Source: Cephalotus follicularis (taxonomy: Eukaryota > Streptophyta > Magnoliopsida > Oxalidales > Cephalotaceae). Taken from it: DNA of 64,000 nt. The position numbers were made by a program, and so were the translations under genes. Shown here one piece after another: positions 54,869 through 64,000 of this stretch (within the stretch, counting starts at the first letter, position 1; each line of letters begins with the position of its first letter). The stretch is from positions 62,001 through 126,000 of the forward strand of contig BDDD01000422.1 of NCBI GenBank assembly GCA_001972305.1, read 5' to 3'. The notes beneath the pieces are model-generated. The model was given only the letters and a program-made list of their open reading frames with translations. It ran no database searches and was not told the DNA's origin.

Positions 54869-57236
54869 CTAAACTGTCATGTCCCGAACCATGGGAGGAC
54901 CCCACGACCCGACATGTGACATGCCGTCCATATACTTCAATCATATCATCATCCAAAAATGCTATAAATTTAAAACTTCAATCAGAGTCATGCATGAGGA
55001 AATAACCATTCAATTAATTCACATGGATAAACCCAAATATATACATCAACATCTCAGGTCTCAAGCACTGCCACAAACCAACAGGTCAATATAATTGGTT
55101 TACAATTATTCTTATACATCAAGTCTCTTATACAATAAGGTAGGTAGAGGAGCTGCACTGTTACTAGAATCCTTGACGTGATCCGGCCCATCTTGTCACT
55201 TCAATCCGTCACCTGTACCTGACCCATCCAGAGAACGGGTCAGCAACCCATGCTTGTGTAGGCAATACCATATGCAGAGAAGTGTACAGTTATAGCAGAT
55301 GTATGCATGGCGTGAGATGCATGAATACCAGTTTATAGCAATATCCCAAAACATAAAAGCCATCATTTATACACCATAAGCCAACAGGTATTACACAGAG
55401 CATTCTAGAGTCGTCTATCAATAAAGTATAAGTAGGCAGAGAACTTACAACCTTCTATGCACTACTTTGTCAGTCTACACAGTACTCTGTCGCCCTTCAC
55501 AGTATTGGCAGAGGACTTCTATCCTTCTACGCACTCTCGGTGTCATAGGCAGAGAAGTCAACAAGCATACGCACTCCTCGGTCTCTTCGGCTTAAGGTAG
55601 CATCATCATGAGCGCTCCTCGGCTCAAGGTAGCATCACTATAGGTGCTTTTTGGCCTCGTCGGCTAAAGTTGGCATCACTATAGGTGCTCCTCGGCCTCC
55701 TTGGCTCAAGGTCGCATTATCATGAGCTCTCCTCGGCTCAAGATAGCATCACTATATGTGCTCCTCAGCCTCCCAGGCTCAAGGTAGCATCACTATAGGT
55801 GATCCTCGGCCTCCTCGGCTCAAGGTAGCATCACTATCATCTACGCACTATTCTGCTACAGTTGAACATCACCATCGTCTACGCACTGCTTGTGCTGTAG
55901 CGGATGGAGACAAGATAGTGCTGGTCTGATCAATCCTTCCCCCTAATACTAGTCTATTAAGTTAGCAACCATATGGGTTCAAACACAATAGGTGTCTCTT
56001 GTAGGTCCAAAACAGTCGATGAACCTTATAGTTCATCTTTATTGGTGACTCTTATAGTTCATCTCCATTGGTGACCCATATAATTCATCTCAATTGGTGA
56101 CCCTTGCAGGCCATCTCAATCGGTGACCCTTATAGTTCATCTCAATCGGTGACCCTTATAGGTCATCTCAATCGGTGACCCTGATAGGTCATCTCAATCG
56201 GTGACCCTTATAGGTCATCTCAAACTGCATCCCATAGGTTCAATGACAATCGGTGACCCTTGTAGGTCATCTCTGAAAGTGAGTTTCCATAGGTCTGATC
56301 ACAATCGATGACCCTTATAGGTCATCTATGAAAGTGAGTTCCCATAGGTCTGATCACAATCGGTGACCCTTATAGGTCATCTCTGAAAGTGAGTTCCCAA
56401 GGTTATACATCTGTCAGAATAAGTGGCCACCTCACTGATCCATCATTACATAGCAGTGAATGGGAGTGGCTATCTCGTCAGGGCTCAAAAATATCGAGTA
56501 AGGTTTGAGACCCTATGGGTCTTTAACTGTAAAACCCTTTTGGTCAGAGAAGGGTTCACCTAGGCGTAATAGAGGAGGTTCACCTCGGTTACATAGCCTT
56601 AGAGCTTTCCTAAGTCCTGATATGAGACGATGAGCTTCGGAGCTCTGACCTCTACCGCTGAGGTCTGCCTTCTAGTACGAGGTCTGCCTCTAGTACGAGG
56701 TATGCCTTCAAGTACTGAGGTCCACCTTCATACTCGGAGTTTTGCTTAGCATTATGAGCTTTTCCTTCAATTATCCGAGCTCTGACTTAGCATTCTGAGC
56801 TCTAGACGCCAACTGTTATTTCTTAAGAAAAGCACCAACACTTCGCGAACTTAGCAGTACATCAAATAGGGCTGTTCATCAGCTCATCAATAACCCAAAT
56901 CCCATTTAATTAATCCAGAGGAGCTATTAGCCCCAGTGGTTGGTTACAATTCAGAAACAGCTTTAAGATATCCTTAACCATTCATCTAGTCTTGATCTAG
57001 CAATTCATAGCATCACAACCCATCAGTTTATATCAGCAATTGCAACAGTTCATAAATAGCATACATTATTCATGATAGAAATATGCACAACTTCAAATCA
57101 TATGAGTAAAGCCTAACTAGATAGATGTCGAGTTATAGCTCTAGGAGAACTTGCTGCTAAAACTGCTTGCAGATCTAGAAGAATATGCTGCTGGAATCTT
57201 GATTTGATCCTTCTTTTAAGCTCTATACACTGCTAA

Positions 57237-59724
57237 TGTTAGATTATGGTGTCCCTACAAGCCATGAGAAGGCTGCAGACATATGTACTTTACATATGAC
57301 ACACTCTTGAATCGTACATTCTTAGTTCCATTGATGTTCTATTGTGCATATTCAATATTATTGGCATTTTTCTATATGTATTATCCAAAACCGTCTCTAC
57401 GGATCAGTTAACCACCATGTCAACTGAATACACATATTGCACGTCCTGTCCATAAAGGGTTGGATCTCGTGCTTGAGAGGTTATGAGAATGAGATTCTTT
57501 ACTCCCTTGTGACAAAAGTTCCAAGTCATACATTCACTGTCTTAGGGAAATTGATGAACCGTAAATACTTGTCGTGTTATGCTTTCTCCGAATGGTAAAG
57601 GGGGATGGATTATCTCATTGCCATTTGGGTTTTTACCCTAAAGCTGATGCGGGGTGCGTGCAGAGGCATGAAACTGAACTGACCCACCATAGGTTATCTA
57701 TTTGGAGAGTCAACACTTCTGTCAATCAAGTTCCTATTATTGCGGTAGTGTTTAGTCAAAGAGGACTAGTAGATCATACGTGATTTACGTTGTGTCCTTA
57801 GACCTGAGCGGCTGGCATACGTTATGTAGTAACGACTTAGCTTTGATTTTTGCCTTCCCCAGCACTTGCCACGTGCTGGAAAAGGGTTGTCTTTGGGCCT
57901 TGTGGAAGCTGCATTGAGATGTATGGGCGAGTTCGCAAGACGGGATCATCACACCCGTGTTGAGGGTTATAGGCTCTATAACGTCTGTGACCATTGACGA
58001 CTTAATGTCCTGGCTGGGCACTAGGAGATAAGGAATGAGAGGTTTTTGGAGATGTCTCCCACAGCCTCAATGTGTTCATGGAATTATAGTTATCACGGTT
58101 TTACCTAGGGGTCACATTAATCCAAACCCTAGTCCGTGGTCGGAGCCGAGATGACAAAGGGTACGCGGCACATAAACCGATGATAGTGATAAATCACTAT
58201 GGAACTGGCTAACAAATGATAGAAGTGGTACTTTGTGGTCCACAGATCCGAGGGCGATTATAGATCACACCGGGGCTATTATCTGGATAGTCGTACCAGA
58301 ATTTGGGGATGTTCTGGGAAATTTATCATTGTACCAGAATTTCTCTGGGCTTTTGGTCCCGTCTGATTATTGGAAAAGTGACGCATGCTACACACATGAT
58401 CGCTTGGTGGTAAATCTAGTTTTTAACTAGAATATATTAATCTGACATTAGTGGTTTGTTTCTCTTTCCACTAATTGTCTTATTGATATATAAATAGATT
58501 ATATAGCTGGAGCATGATTTAATTAAATCGTAATAGGAGAGAAACATGTTTAATTAATTGAGAGAATTATTAAAACATGGTATAAAGGAGAATTTTGGTT
58601 TGTTTGAATTAACAGTTTATTTTTTGTCTTTTTCACACATTTTTGCGCCGGGCTTGTGCGCATAACAGAGAGAGTGAGGGCACTTCATACGCTAGCGTGG
58701 GGTCAACGATTGTTTCGGCCGAAGAAGAAGACGACGCTTATCGCCGGTGGCCGGGAAAAGAGGAGCGCGCCTTCTTTGGTACGCCTCTTCATCTCTCTCT
58801 CCCACTTTCTCCTACGTTTTCTTTGGCGGCAGAAATGTGTTTTGCCGTTCATTGCTCCCGGCGTCTCTTTTCACCCCTTGTGATCACTATAGGTTGAGCC
58901 AATCCATGGCTCTATCTATATCGATCATTGTTTTGCATTTTCCTTTTGTGTTTTCGCTAGTATGCGTTTGCTAAGTCAACTCTGTCGAGTTGACGCGTCG
59001 GTCGCTGTGACTTAGCATTCCGCGCTGAGTCACGGCGGGTCTCGGGTGTAGGTTCTTACATCGGGTGGTCTATGGCGTGGGGTTGAAGTAGCCGGACCTG
59101 CTTTTGACAGGCGAGTCGACTCAGCGAGTTCAACTCGCCGTGGGCTATGACCGCCCATTCTCTGGTGAGTCACAGCGATTCTCTCCCTCCAGTGTGATGA
59201 CCGACTTCTATTGAGTCCGGATATGGAGCGGCTGGTCCCTGGCGTGTCGAACCGGGCCGCTGAGTCCAACTCAGCGAGTAACGGTTGCTACCGGCTGCGT
59301 TAGGGCATTTCGCGGCGCTTCCCGCCAAGTCTCCGCCAGCGATGGATAGATCGATGCATCTAGAGTGCAATGATGTCGTGGTTGGACCTCTGACAGTTTG
59401 GCTGGAATCCGGTAGGTGGTCCGGTGACCAGTAGTGGCTGCTGTAAGCTTGTAGCGGTAAAGTGGTGGAGTCTCCAACGTTGGTATGGTTGCTTCCCTTT
59501 TATATTTATTGTTACCGATGTGTTTTCGGTTTATCTTTATGTGCATGCTTGATTTTGTTTTTAGTTCGATTGTTAATTAAACGGAGATCCTTGGCGTATT
59601 GATTATGGTAGTAAGATGTTAGTGTGAACCTTGACTTGCAGTCTTGGTGTTTTTAAAAATTAAAATTATAAACACTTACGTTCTAGACCCAAAATCGACT
59701 GGGACCCCTCCTGGGTTTCCAACA
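57237..59724 (+). mobile_element. Solo LTR (2.49 kb), copia-like, with 13-bp flanking repeat
   Basis: TGTTAGATTATGG...GGTTTCCAACA, same family and orientation as 41291-46267. The 13-mer CTATACACTGCTA lies on both sides (57223-57235, 59725-59737), with one extra A before the left end. The uninterrupted paired LTR has the sequence once (49533-49545, one base different). A GC-rich block at 58620-59480 holds GAGTC/GACTC-type dyads. Frames within it are spurious. Confidence 0.82.
57859..57879 (+). other. Conserved 7-bp stem-loop in solo LTR
   Basis: CCAGCAC, 7-base loop, GTGCTGG; equivalent to 41903-41923. Confidence 0.7.
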
Positions 59725-60066
59725 CTATACACTGCTACGAGTCCAGTGACCCCTTCTTTGCTCCATTCCAAGCTTTCTCTCTCTCTAACCCTTTCACCGT
59801 CTCTCTCTAGAACATTTGGCACTGAATGAATAAAGTGAGTATAGAAAGGGGCTGACCCATTTATATATGGACTTTCTTGGATGGAAAAATCCCTAACCTG
59901 CTCGTGACCTCACAATGGCTAGCCCACCTTTTGCAAATGTAGGACAAGTTATGTCTCATAAGAGAGAAGAATTTATTATTGACTTAGTCAACAATTATGG
60001 GCTTTGTGACATCATACAATACATATATTACAACATATACTTATAAAATTCGGGGCTTACACTCTA

Positions 60067-60393
60067 AACTCTGCCACGAATCCAATGGCTCCTTTCTTGC
60101 TCAAACCCGTGCTTCCTCTCTCTAACTCACATTGTCACTATCTATCTAGAATATAGAATGAGAATGGAATGAGACTGGAAGAGTCAGCTAGCCTATATAT
60201 AGGTTCCATGGGTGGAAACTCATATACTCGCCCTATATTCCATTGAATCCCTATAACCCATAAACATCCATAGAATTGAAAATACTATATACCTTATTCA
60301 ACAATGACATCTGATAAATACAAAACTGTACAATACTGTACATATACATAATCAATTACAATATGATATAACACTTAAAATATAGGGCTCACA
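60067..60393 (-). repeat. Gypsy-B 3' LTR, last segment
   Basis: Continues the LTR of 46273-47015 after Gypsy-D (CTGCCACGAATCCAATGG, CTTCCTCTCTCTAACTCAC, parallel to 34920-34990). TATATATAGG near 60194 is a TATA-like site. It ends GGGCTCACA. Confidence 0.8.
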
Positions 60394-60408
60394 TCCACCC
60401 CTCCTCAA
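60394..60408 (-). other. Gypsy-B polypurine tract
   Basis: Minus-strand GAGGAGGGGTGGA next to the LTR start; plus-strand primer. Confidence 0.75.
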
Positions 60409-60419
60409 AGAAATCACGT

Positions 60420-61660
60420 CCCGAGATTCCTCAAGATCAAAACAAATGCGAATACGACGCTCTTACTTCTTTTTCCCGTTCCCATGCGCCTCCTCAAGCC
60501 CATGATATCGCCATAACACCTTAATCGATGCAATGTTCTTGTTCCGTAACTGCTTGACTGGATGATCAATAATCTGGATAGGTGTCTCCTCAAAGCTCAT
60601 ATCTTCTCTTAGCTCCAACGGCTCAAACAGTAGCACATGGTAAGGATCTGGATGATACTTCCTTAGCATCGATACATGAAAAACACTATGCACTTCCGAT
60701 AAGCTAGGACGTAAGGCAAGTCTGTAGGCAACTGCACCTACTCTCTCAAGGATCTCAAAATGTCCAATATACCGTAGGGCTAACTTTCCTTTCTTTCCAA
60801 ACCTCATAATTCCTTTGGTCGGTGAGACTTTAAGGAACATATGATCACCCACTAAGAACTCTAAGTCTAGTCGTCGATGGTCTGCATAGCTCTTTTAAAT
60901 ACTCTTAGCTGTCAGAAGCCTTTCCCTCATAACTCTGGCCTTTTCTGTTGTCTCTTGCACATGTTTAGACCCTAAAAGGCTCTATTCACCCACTTCAAAC
61001 CAACACACTGGAGTTATACATTTTTGTCAATAAAGAGCTTCAAATGGTGTCATTACGATACTAGAGTGGTAACGGTTGTTGTAAGAGAACTCCGCTAACG
61101 GAAGGTGCTTATCCCAACTGCCACCCCAATCCAACACACATGCCCGAAACATGTCCTCCAGAGTCTAGATAGTCCGCTCAGACTAACCATCTGCCTAGGG
61201 ATGAAAAGCAGTACTAAAGCTCAGTTGAGTACCAAAAGCTGTCTACAGTTTCTTCCAAAACCTAGAAGTGAACCGTGGGTCCCTGTCGGACACAACACTG
61301 ACTGGTACTCCGTGAAGCCTAACAATCTTATCAACATACAAGGATGCCAACCTCCCCAGCGTAAAAGTCTCTTGATCGCTAGAAAATGGGCAGACTTCGT
61401 TGAGCGATCAACGATAACCCATATGGAATCTCGGTTAGACGTCGTCCTTTACAACCCTGTCACAAAATCCATGGTGATATGCTCCCATTTCCACTGTGCC
61501 ACTGGCAATGGCTGTAGCAATCCAACTGGCCTCTGATGCTCGGCCTTAACTTGCTGACAAGTTAAGCAAGAGGAAACATATTCTTCTATCTCCCTCTTCA
61601 TGTCATTCCACCAATAATTGAGCTACAAGTCTCAGTACATCTTGGTACTCCCTGGATGCT
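60420..61660 (-). pseudogene. Gypsy-B integrase and chromodomain
   Basis: Minus strand: [20 protein letters not shown] and [10 protein letters not shown] near 61430-61560, then [18 protein letters not shown] with several stops. The C-terminal region (60852-60463) has MFLKVSPTKGIMRFGKKGKL, VFHVSMLRKYHPDPYHVLL and the chromodomain start VKQLRNKNIASIKVLWRYHG LEEA, then a frame break. More decayed than Gypsy-D. The + strand frame at 61105-61536 is its shadow. Confidence 0.83.
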
Positions 61661-61699
61661 CTGAGAAACTAGAGTGATGAGCTTGTGAAAACAACTCAT

Positions 61700-62555
61700 C
61701 CTTTAGCTCTTTACTATCAGGAACACAAACTATGCCCTAATACCTGATCAATTCATCACCATGAATCAAGAACTCAGGTTTCAACCCTCCTTGACCATCC
61801 AATGCAACCTTAAGCAAGCCTCCATCCATACCCTAAGCCTCTCTGATCCGATCCAATAACCACGGCCATGTCTAGATTTGGGCAACTGTTAAGCAAACTA
61901 ATCGATGACTCAAGGCATCTGCAGCCGCATTAGCTTTGCATGGGTGGTACTGTATCTCACAGTTGTAATCATTAAGCAATTCCATCCACCTCCGTTGCCT
62001 CATAATCAAATATTTTTGGGAGAAAAGATGCTTCAAACTCTTGTGATCTATGAAAACATCAAACTTTGTGCCATACAAATAATGCCTCCACTTGGGTAGT
62101 GCAAAGACTATCGCTGCTAACTATGGATCATGAGTGAGATAACTCTCCTCATGAGACTTTAACTTCCTTAAGGCATAGGCGATCACCTTCCCATACTGCA
62201 TCAGAACACAACCCAAACCGTTCCCTGATGCATCACTATACACAACAAAGTCCTCACTGCCCTCTGGCAAAGCCAAGATTGGCGCAGAATTCAAACAATG
62301 TTTTAACTCCTGAAAACTCTTTTCATAGTTGTCATCCCATACAAACACTGTCCTTTTCTACGTCAATCTGGTCAAAGGTGTAGCTATCTGTGAGAAACCT
62401 TCGTCAAAACGGCGGTAATAACCCACCAAGCCCAAGAAACTAAGGACTTCTGACAAGTTTGTCGGCCGTTTCCAATCCCTCATTGTCTCTATCTTGGCCG
62501 GCTCCACAGATAAACCAGCACTGGAGATAACGTGACTAAGAAAAGCCACCTCTGA
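61700..62555 (-). pseudogene. Gypsy-B RNase H and RT connection
   Basis: Minus strand: [20 protein letters not shown] (62549-62358), a stop, then [20 protein letters not shown] (62348-62121), a stop, then TDHKSL-type [20 protein letters not shown] (62078-61872), ending in [20 protein letters not shown]. Three stops. Confidence 0.85.
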
Positions 62556-63110
62556 CAGCCAAAACTCACATTTGCTGAACTTGGCATATAACTAGTGATC
62601 TCTCAAAACCTGCAATGCCAAGTGCAAATGTTCCCCATGCTCCTTCGTAGACTTGGAATACACCAAGATATCATCGATGAAGACCACGATGAACTTGTCA
62701 ACATATGGACTAAACACCCTTTTCATAAGACTCATGAATGCAGAAAGGACATTGGTCACCCCAAATGACATTACCACGAACTCATAATGTCCATATTATG
62801 ACCTGAAGGCTTTCTTGGGAACATATCCGGCTCTAACCCTGAGCTGGTGATATCTCAATCTCAAATCCAACTTGGAAAACACTGAAGCACCTCTTAACTG
62901 ATCGAATAACTCATCAATGTGTGGTAGTGGGTACTTGTTCTTAACTGTAACCCTGTTAAGCTGTCGATAATCAATGCACATCCGAAGAGATCCATCCTTT
63001 TTCTTTACAAACAACACTGGTGCTCCCCACGGGGAAACACTCGATCTGATGAAACCTCTATCGAGCAACTCCTGCAACTGAAGTTTCAATTATTTTAATT
63101 ATGGGGGTGC
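62556..63110 (-). pseudogene. Gypsy-B reverse transcriptase
   Basis: Minus strand: [40 protein letters not shown] and [20 protein letters not shown] in one open run (63089-62796), a stop, then [20 protein letters not shown] and the catalytic F-I-D-D-I-L-V-Y-S at about 62660-62690 (62777-62592). Confidence 0.87.
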
Positions 63111-63833
63111 CATACGGTAAGGAGCTGTCGATATCAGTGTCATTCCTGGCAGCAGATCAATTACAAACTCCTTATCCCTCTCCGGAGGCAAGGACGTCAA
63201 CTCATTCAAGAACACATCCGGATATTCACAAACAACCGGGACATACTCCAACCTCAGCACCCATCTCCTATTATCCATCACATGGGCCAGGTAACCACTG
63301 CAGCCCTGCCTCATAAGCCTATCAACATGAAGGGCCGATATCAACTGCACCGGTTGGTACTCTAAAGTTCTAATAAACTAGAACTGAGTCTGCCTCGGCA
63401 TGCTGAAGGTCACAACCTTCCTATAACAATCCACTTGAGCATGGTGTGCTACTAACCAATCCATCCCTAGGATCATATCCAACTCATCCATCGATAACAC
63501 TATCAAATCAGCCATCAAGATACGATCAGCGATCGCTATAGCACAAGACTTGCACACCCATTCAGAATAAACAGACTCTCCTACTGGGGTGCTCACTTCT
63601 ATAACATAAGGCAAAGGTTCAGGTTCCACCTCGATATAACACAGGAAATGTGATGCAACATATGAATGAGATGAACCCAGATATATGAGAGTCTGTGCCA
63701 TATGCTGGGATATATAAATGGTACCTCCAATAACTAATGTTGATCCTGCTGCAGCTCTCTGGTCCATAACATAGACTCTGCCCTGCACTGTAGGTGTCGA
63801 TCCCATAGGCTGTTTACCACGATCTCCTCTCAC
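63111..63833 (-). pseudogene. Gypsy-B protease
   Basis: A 151-residue run (63833-63378) reads RVYVMDQRAAAGSTLVIGGT, then T-L-I-Y-L-G-S-S-H-S-Y, where the family has L-I-D-P-G-S-S-H: the catalytic aspartate is replaced by tyrosine. Downstream VYSEWVCKSCAIAIADRILM and ELDMILGMDWLVAHHAQVDC are intact. A stop follows, then 63350-63099 leads to RT (LTSLPPERDKEFVIDLLPGM). Confidence 0.83.
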
Positions 63834-64000
63834 TGTAGAAGGCGAGTTGGTATTAGGATGGCCCTGATACTGCTGTTTAGGACCACTGCTCTGCTAATAA
63901 CCGATGCCCAGGTTCTGCTGAGAACCTCCTTGAGATCGACCCATACCCTGACTGTACCGATACCCCGTGCCAAACCTGTCATGAGGACAATCCCTAGCCA
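63834..64000 (-). pseudogene. Gypsy-B gag C-terminal part, cut by window edge
   Basis: A polar Gln/Ser/Gly-rich stretch on the minus strand upstream of protease, the usual end of gag. It is interrupted and continues beyond 64000. Confidence 0.5.

Larger units (their letters stand above)
47016..60061 (-). mobile_element. Gypsy-D: chromovirus-like Ty3/gypsy element
   Basis: 3' LTR (47016-49872), pol and gag on the minus strand, then 5' LTR (54875-60061, holding a solo LTR). The flanks ATCTA (47011-47015) and CTCTA (60062-60066) agree at four of five bases. Domain order gag, protease, RT, RNase H, integrase, chromodomain is that of plant chromoviruses; the TGTCACGCCCC-type LTR end and long LTRs suggest the Tekay/Del lineage (inference). 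Every domain carries stops or frameshifts. Confidence 0.88.
54875..60061 (-). repeat. Gypsy-D 5' LTR, split by a solo LTR
   Basis: TGTCATGTCCC...GGGGCTTACA; homologous to 47016-49872 throughout, including the three minisatellites (55570-55840, 56030-56395, 56650-56735). Without the insert at 57237-59724 and the duplicated 13-mer it is about 2.69 kb. Confidence 0.87.
40649..64000 (-). mobile_element. Gypsy-B: Ty3/gypsy chromovirus-like element, runs off right edge
   Basis: On the minus strand, with its 3' LTR scattered over 40649-41290, 46273-47015 and 60067-60393 by nested insertions and its pol at 60420-64000. The left LTR end is truncated by about 180 bp relative to related LTRs. The outer LTR ends GGGCTCACA at 60393, next to a purine tract. 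The 5' LTR and most of gag lie beyond the window. Confidence 0.82.

Noticed and set aside
58643-59546. Several overlapping open frames on both strands
   Set aside because: GC-rich DNA has few stops; the frames lie within a solo LTR and have no domain.
61105-61536. 143-residue + strand open frame
   Set aside because: Shadow of the minus-strand Gypsy-B integrase, whose motifs are clear.

Overview
The window is nuclear DNA of a seed plant, almost certainly an angiosperm with a large, repeat-rich genome. The evidence is a plant L1-type LINE, Ty1/copia and Ty3/gypsy (chromovirus-like) retrotransposons with tRNA-Met-type primer sites, and plant hAT and Mutator-type MITEs. The species cannot be told from the sequence. 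I found no intact cellular gene, no rRNA or tRNA gene, no CRISPR array and nothing prokaryotic. The only trace of a possible host gene is a broken GRF-type zinc-finger fragment near 28.5-28.9 kb. Everything else is retrotransposon, most of it decayed and nested.

Left third (1-21300): one LINE on the + strand, taken apart by later insertions. Its ORF1 (DUF4283-like domain plus zinc knuckle) runs 242-1541 and ends at 11311-11356. ORF2 (endonuclease and reverse transcriptase) starts at 11353 with an ATGA overlap and continues at 16324-18079 and 20277-21300. The interruptions are: Copia-1 (1542-11305), which itself carries a solo LTR (4112-6838); Copia-2 (11405-16323); a hAT MITE (17042-17227); and a reverse solo LTR (18080-20271). 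Most joins are fixed by target-site duplications and by the reading frame closing again across the insertion.

Middle (21301-40648): Gypsy-C (21301-27743, minus strand, roughly 3-kb LTRs around only 1 kb of internal DNA, with a MULE-type MITE in one LTR). Then an unassigned AT-rich stretch and the GRF zinc-finger remnant. Then Gypsy-A (29305-37239, plus strand, gag only, pol missing, with solo LTR 32813-35245 inside it), solo LTR 37240-39583, and about 1 kb of AT-rich sequence.

Right third (40649-64000): the 3' LTR of Gypsy-B (minus strand, running off the right edge) contains a forward solo LTR (41291-46267), itself split by a reverse solo LTR (43127-45640). It also contains a whole chromovirus-like element, Gypsy-D (47016-60061, minus strand), whose 5' LTR holds one more solo LTR (57237-59724). 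Gypsy-B pol (PR, RT, RNase H, IN, chromodomain) fills 60420-64000.

The elements do not form a working pathway; every coding region has stops or frameshifts. The most interesting unexplained signal is a set of clusters of a short dyad motif centred on GTCGAC (best form AAAGCGTCGACGCTTT). It recurs inside LTRs or leaders of both copia and gypsy families. Others are a stem-loop conserved in three solo LTRs, and one solo LTR flanked by a 13-bp instead of a 5-bp duplication.
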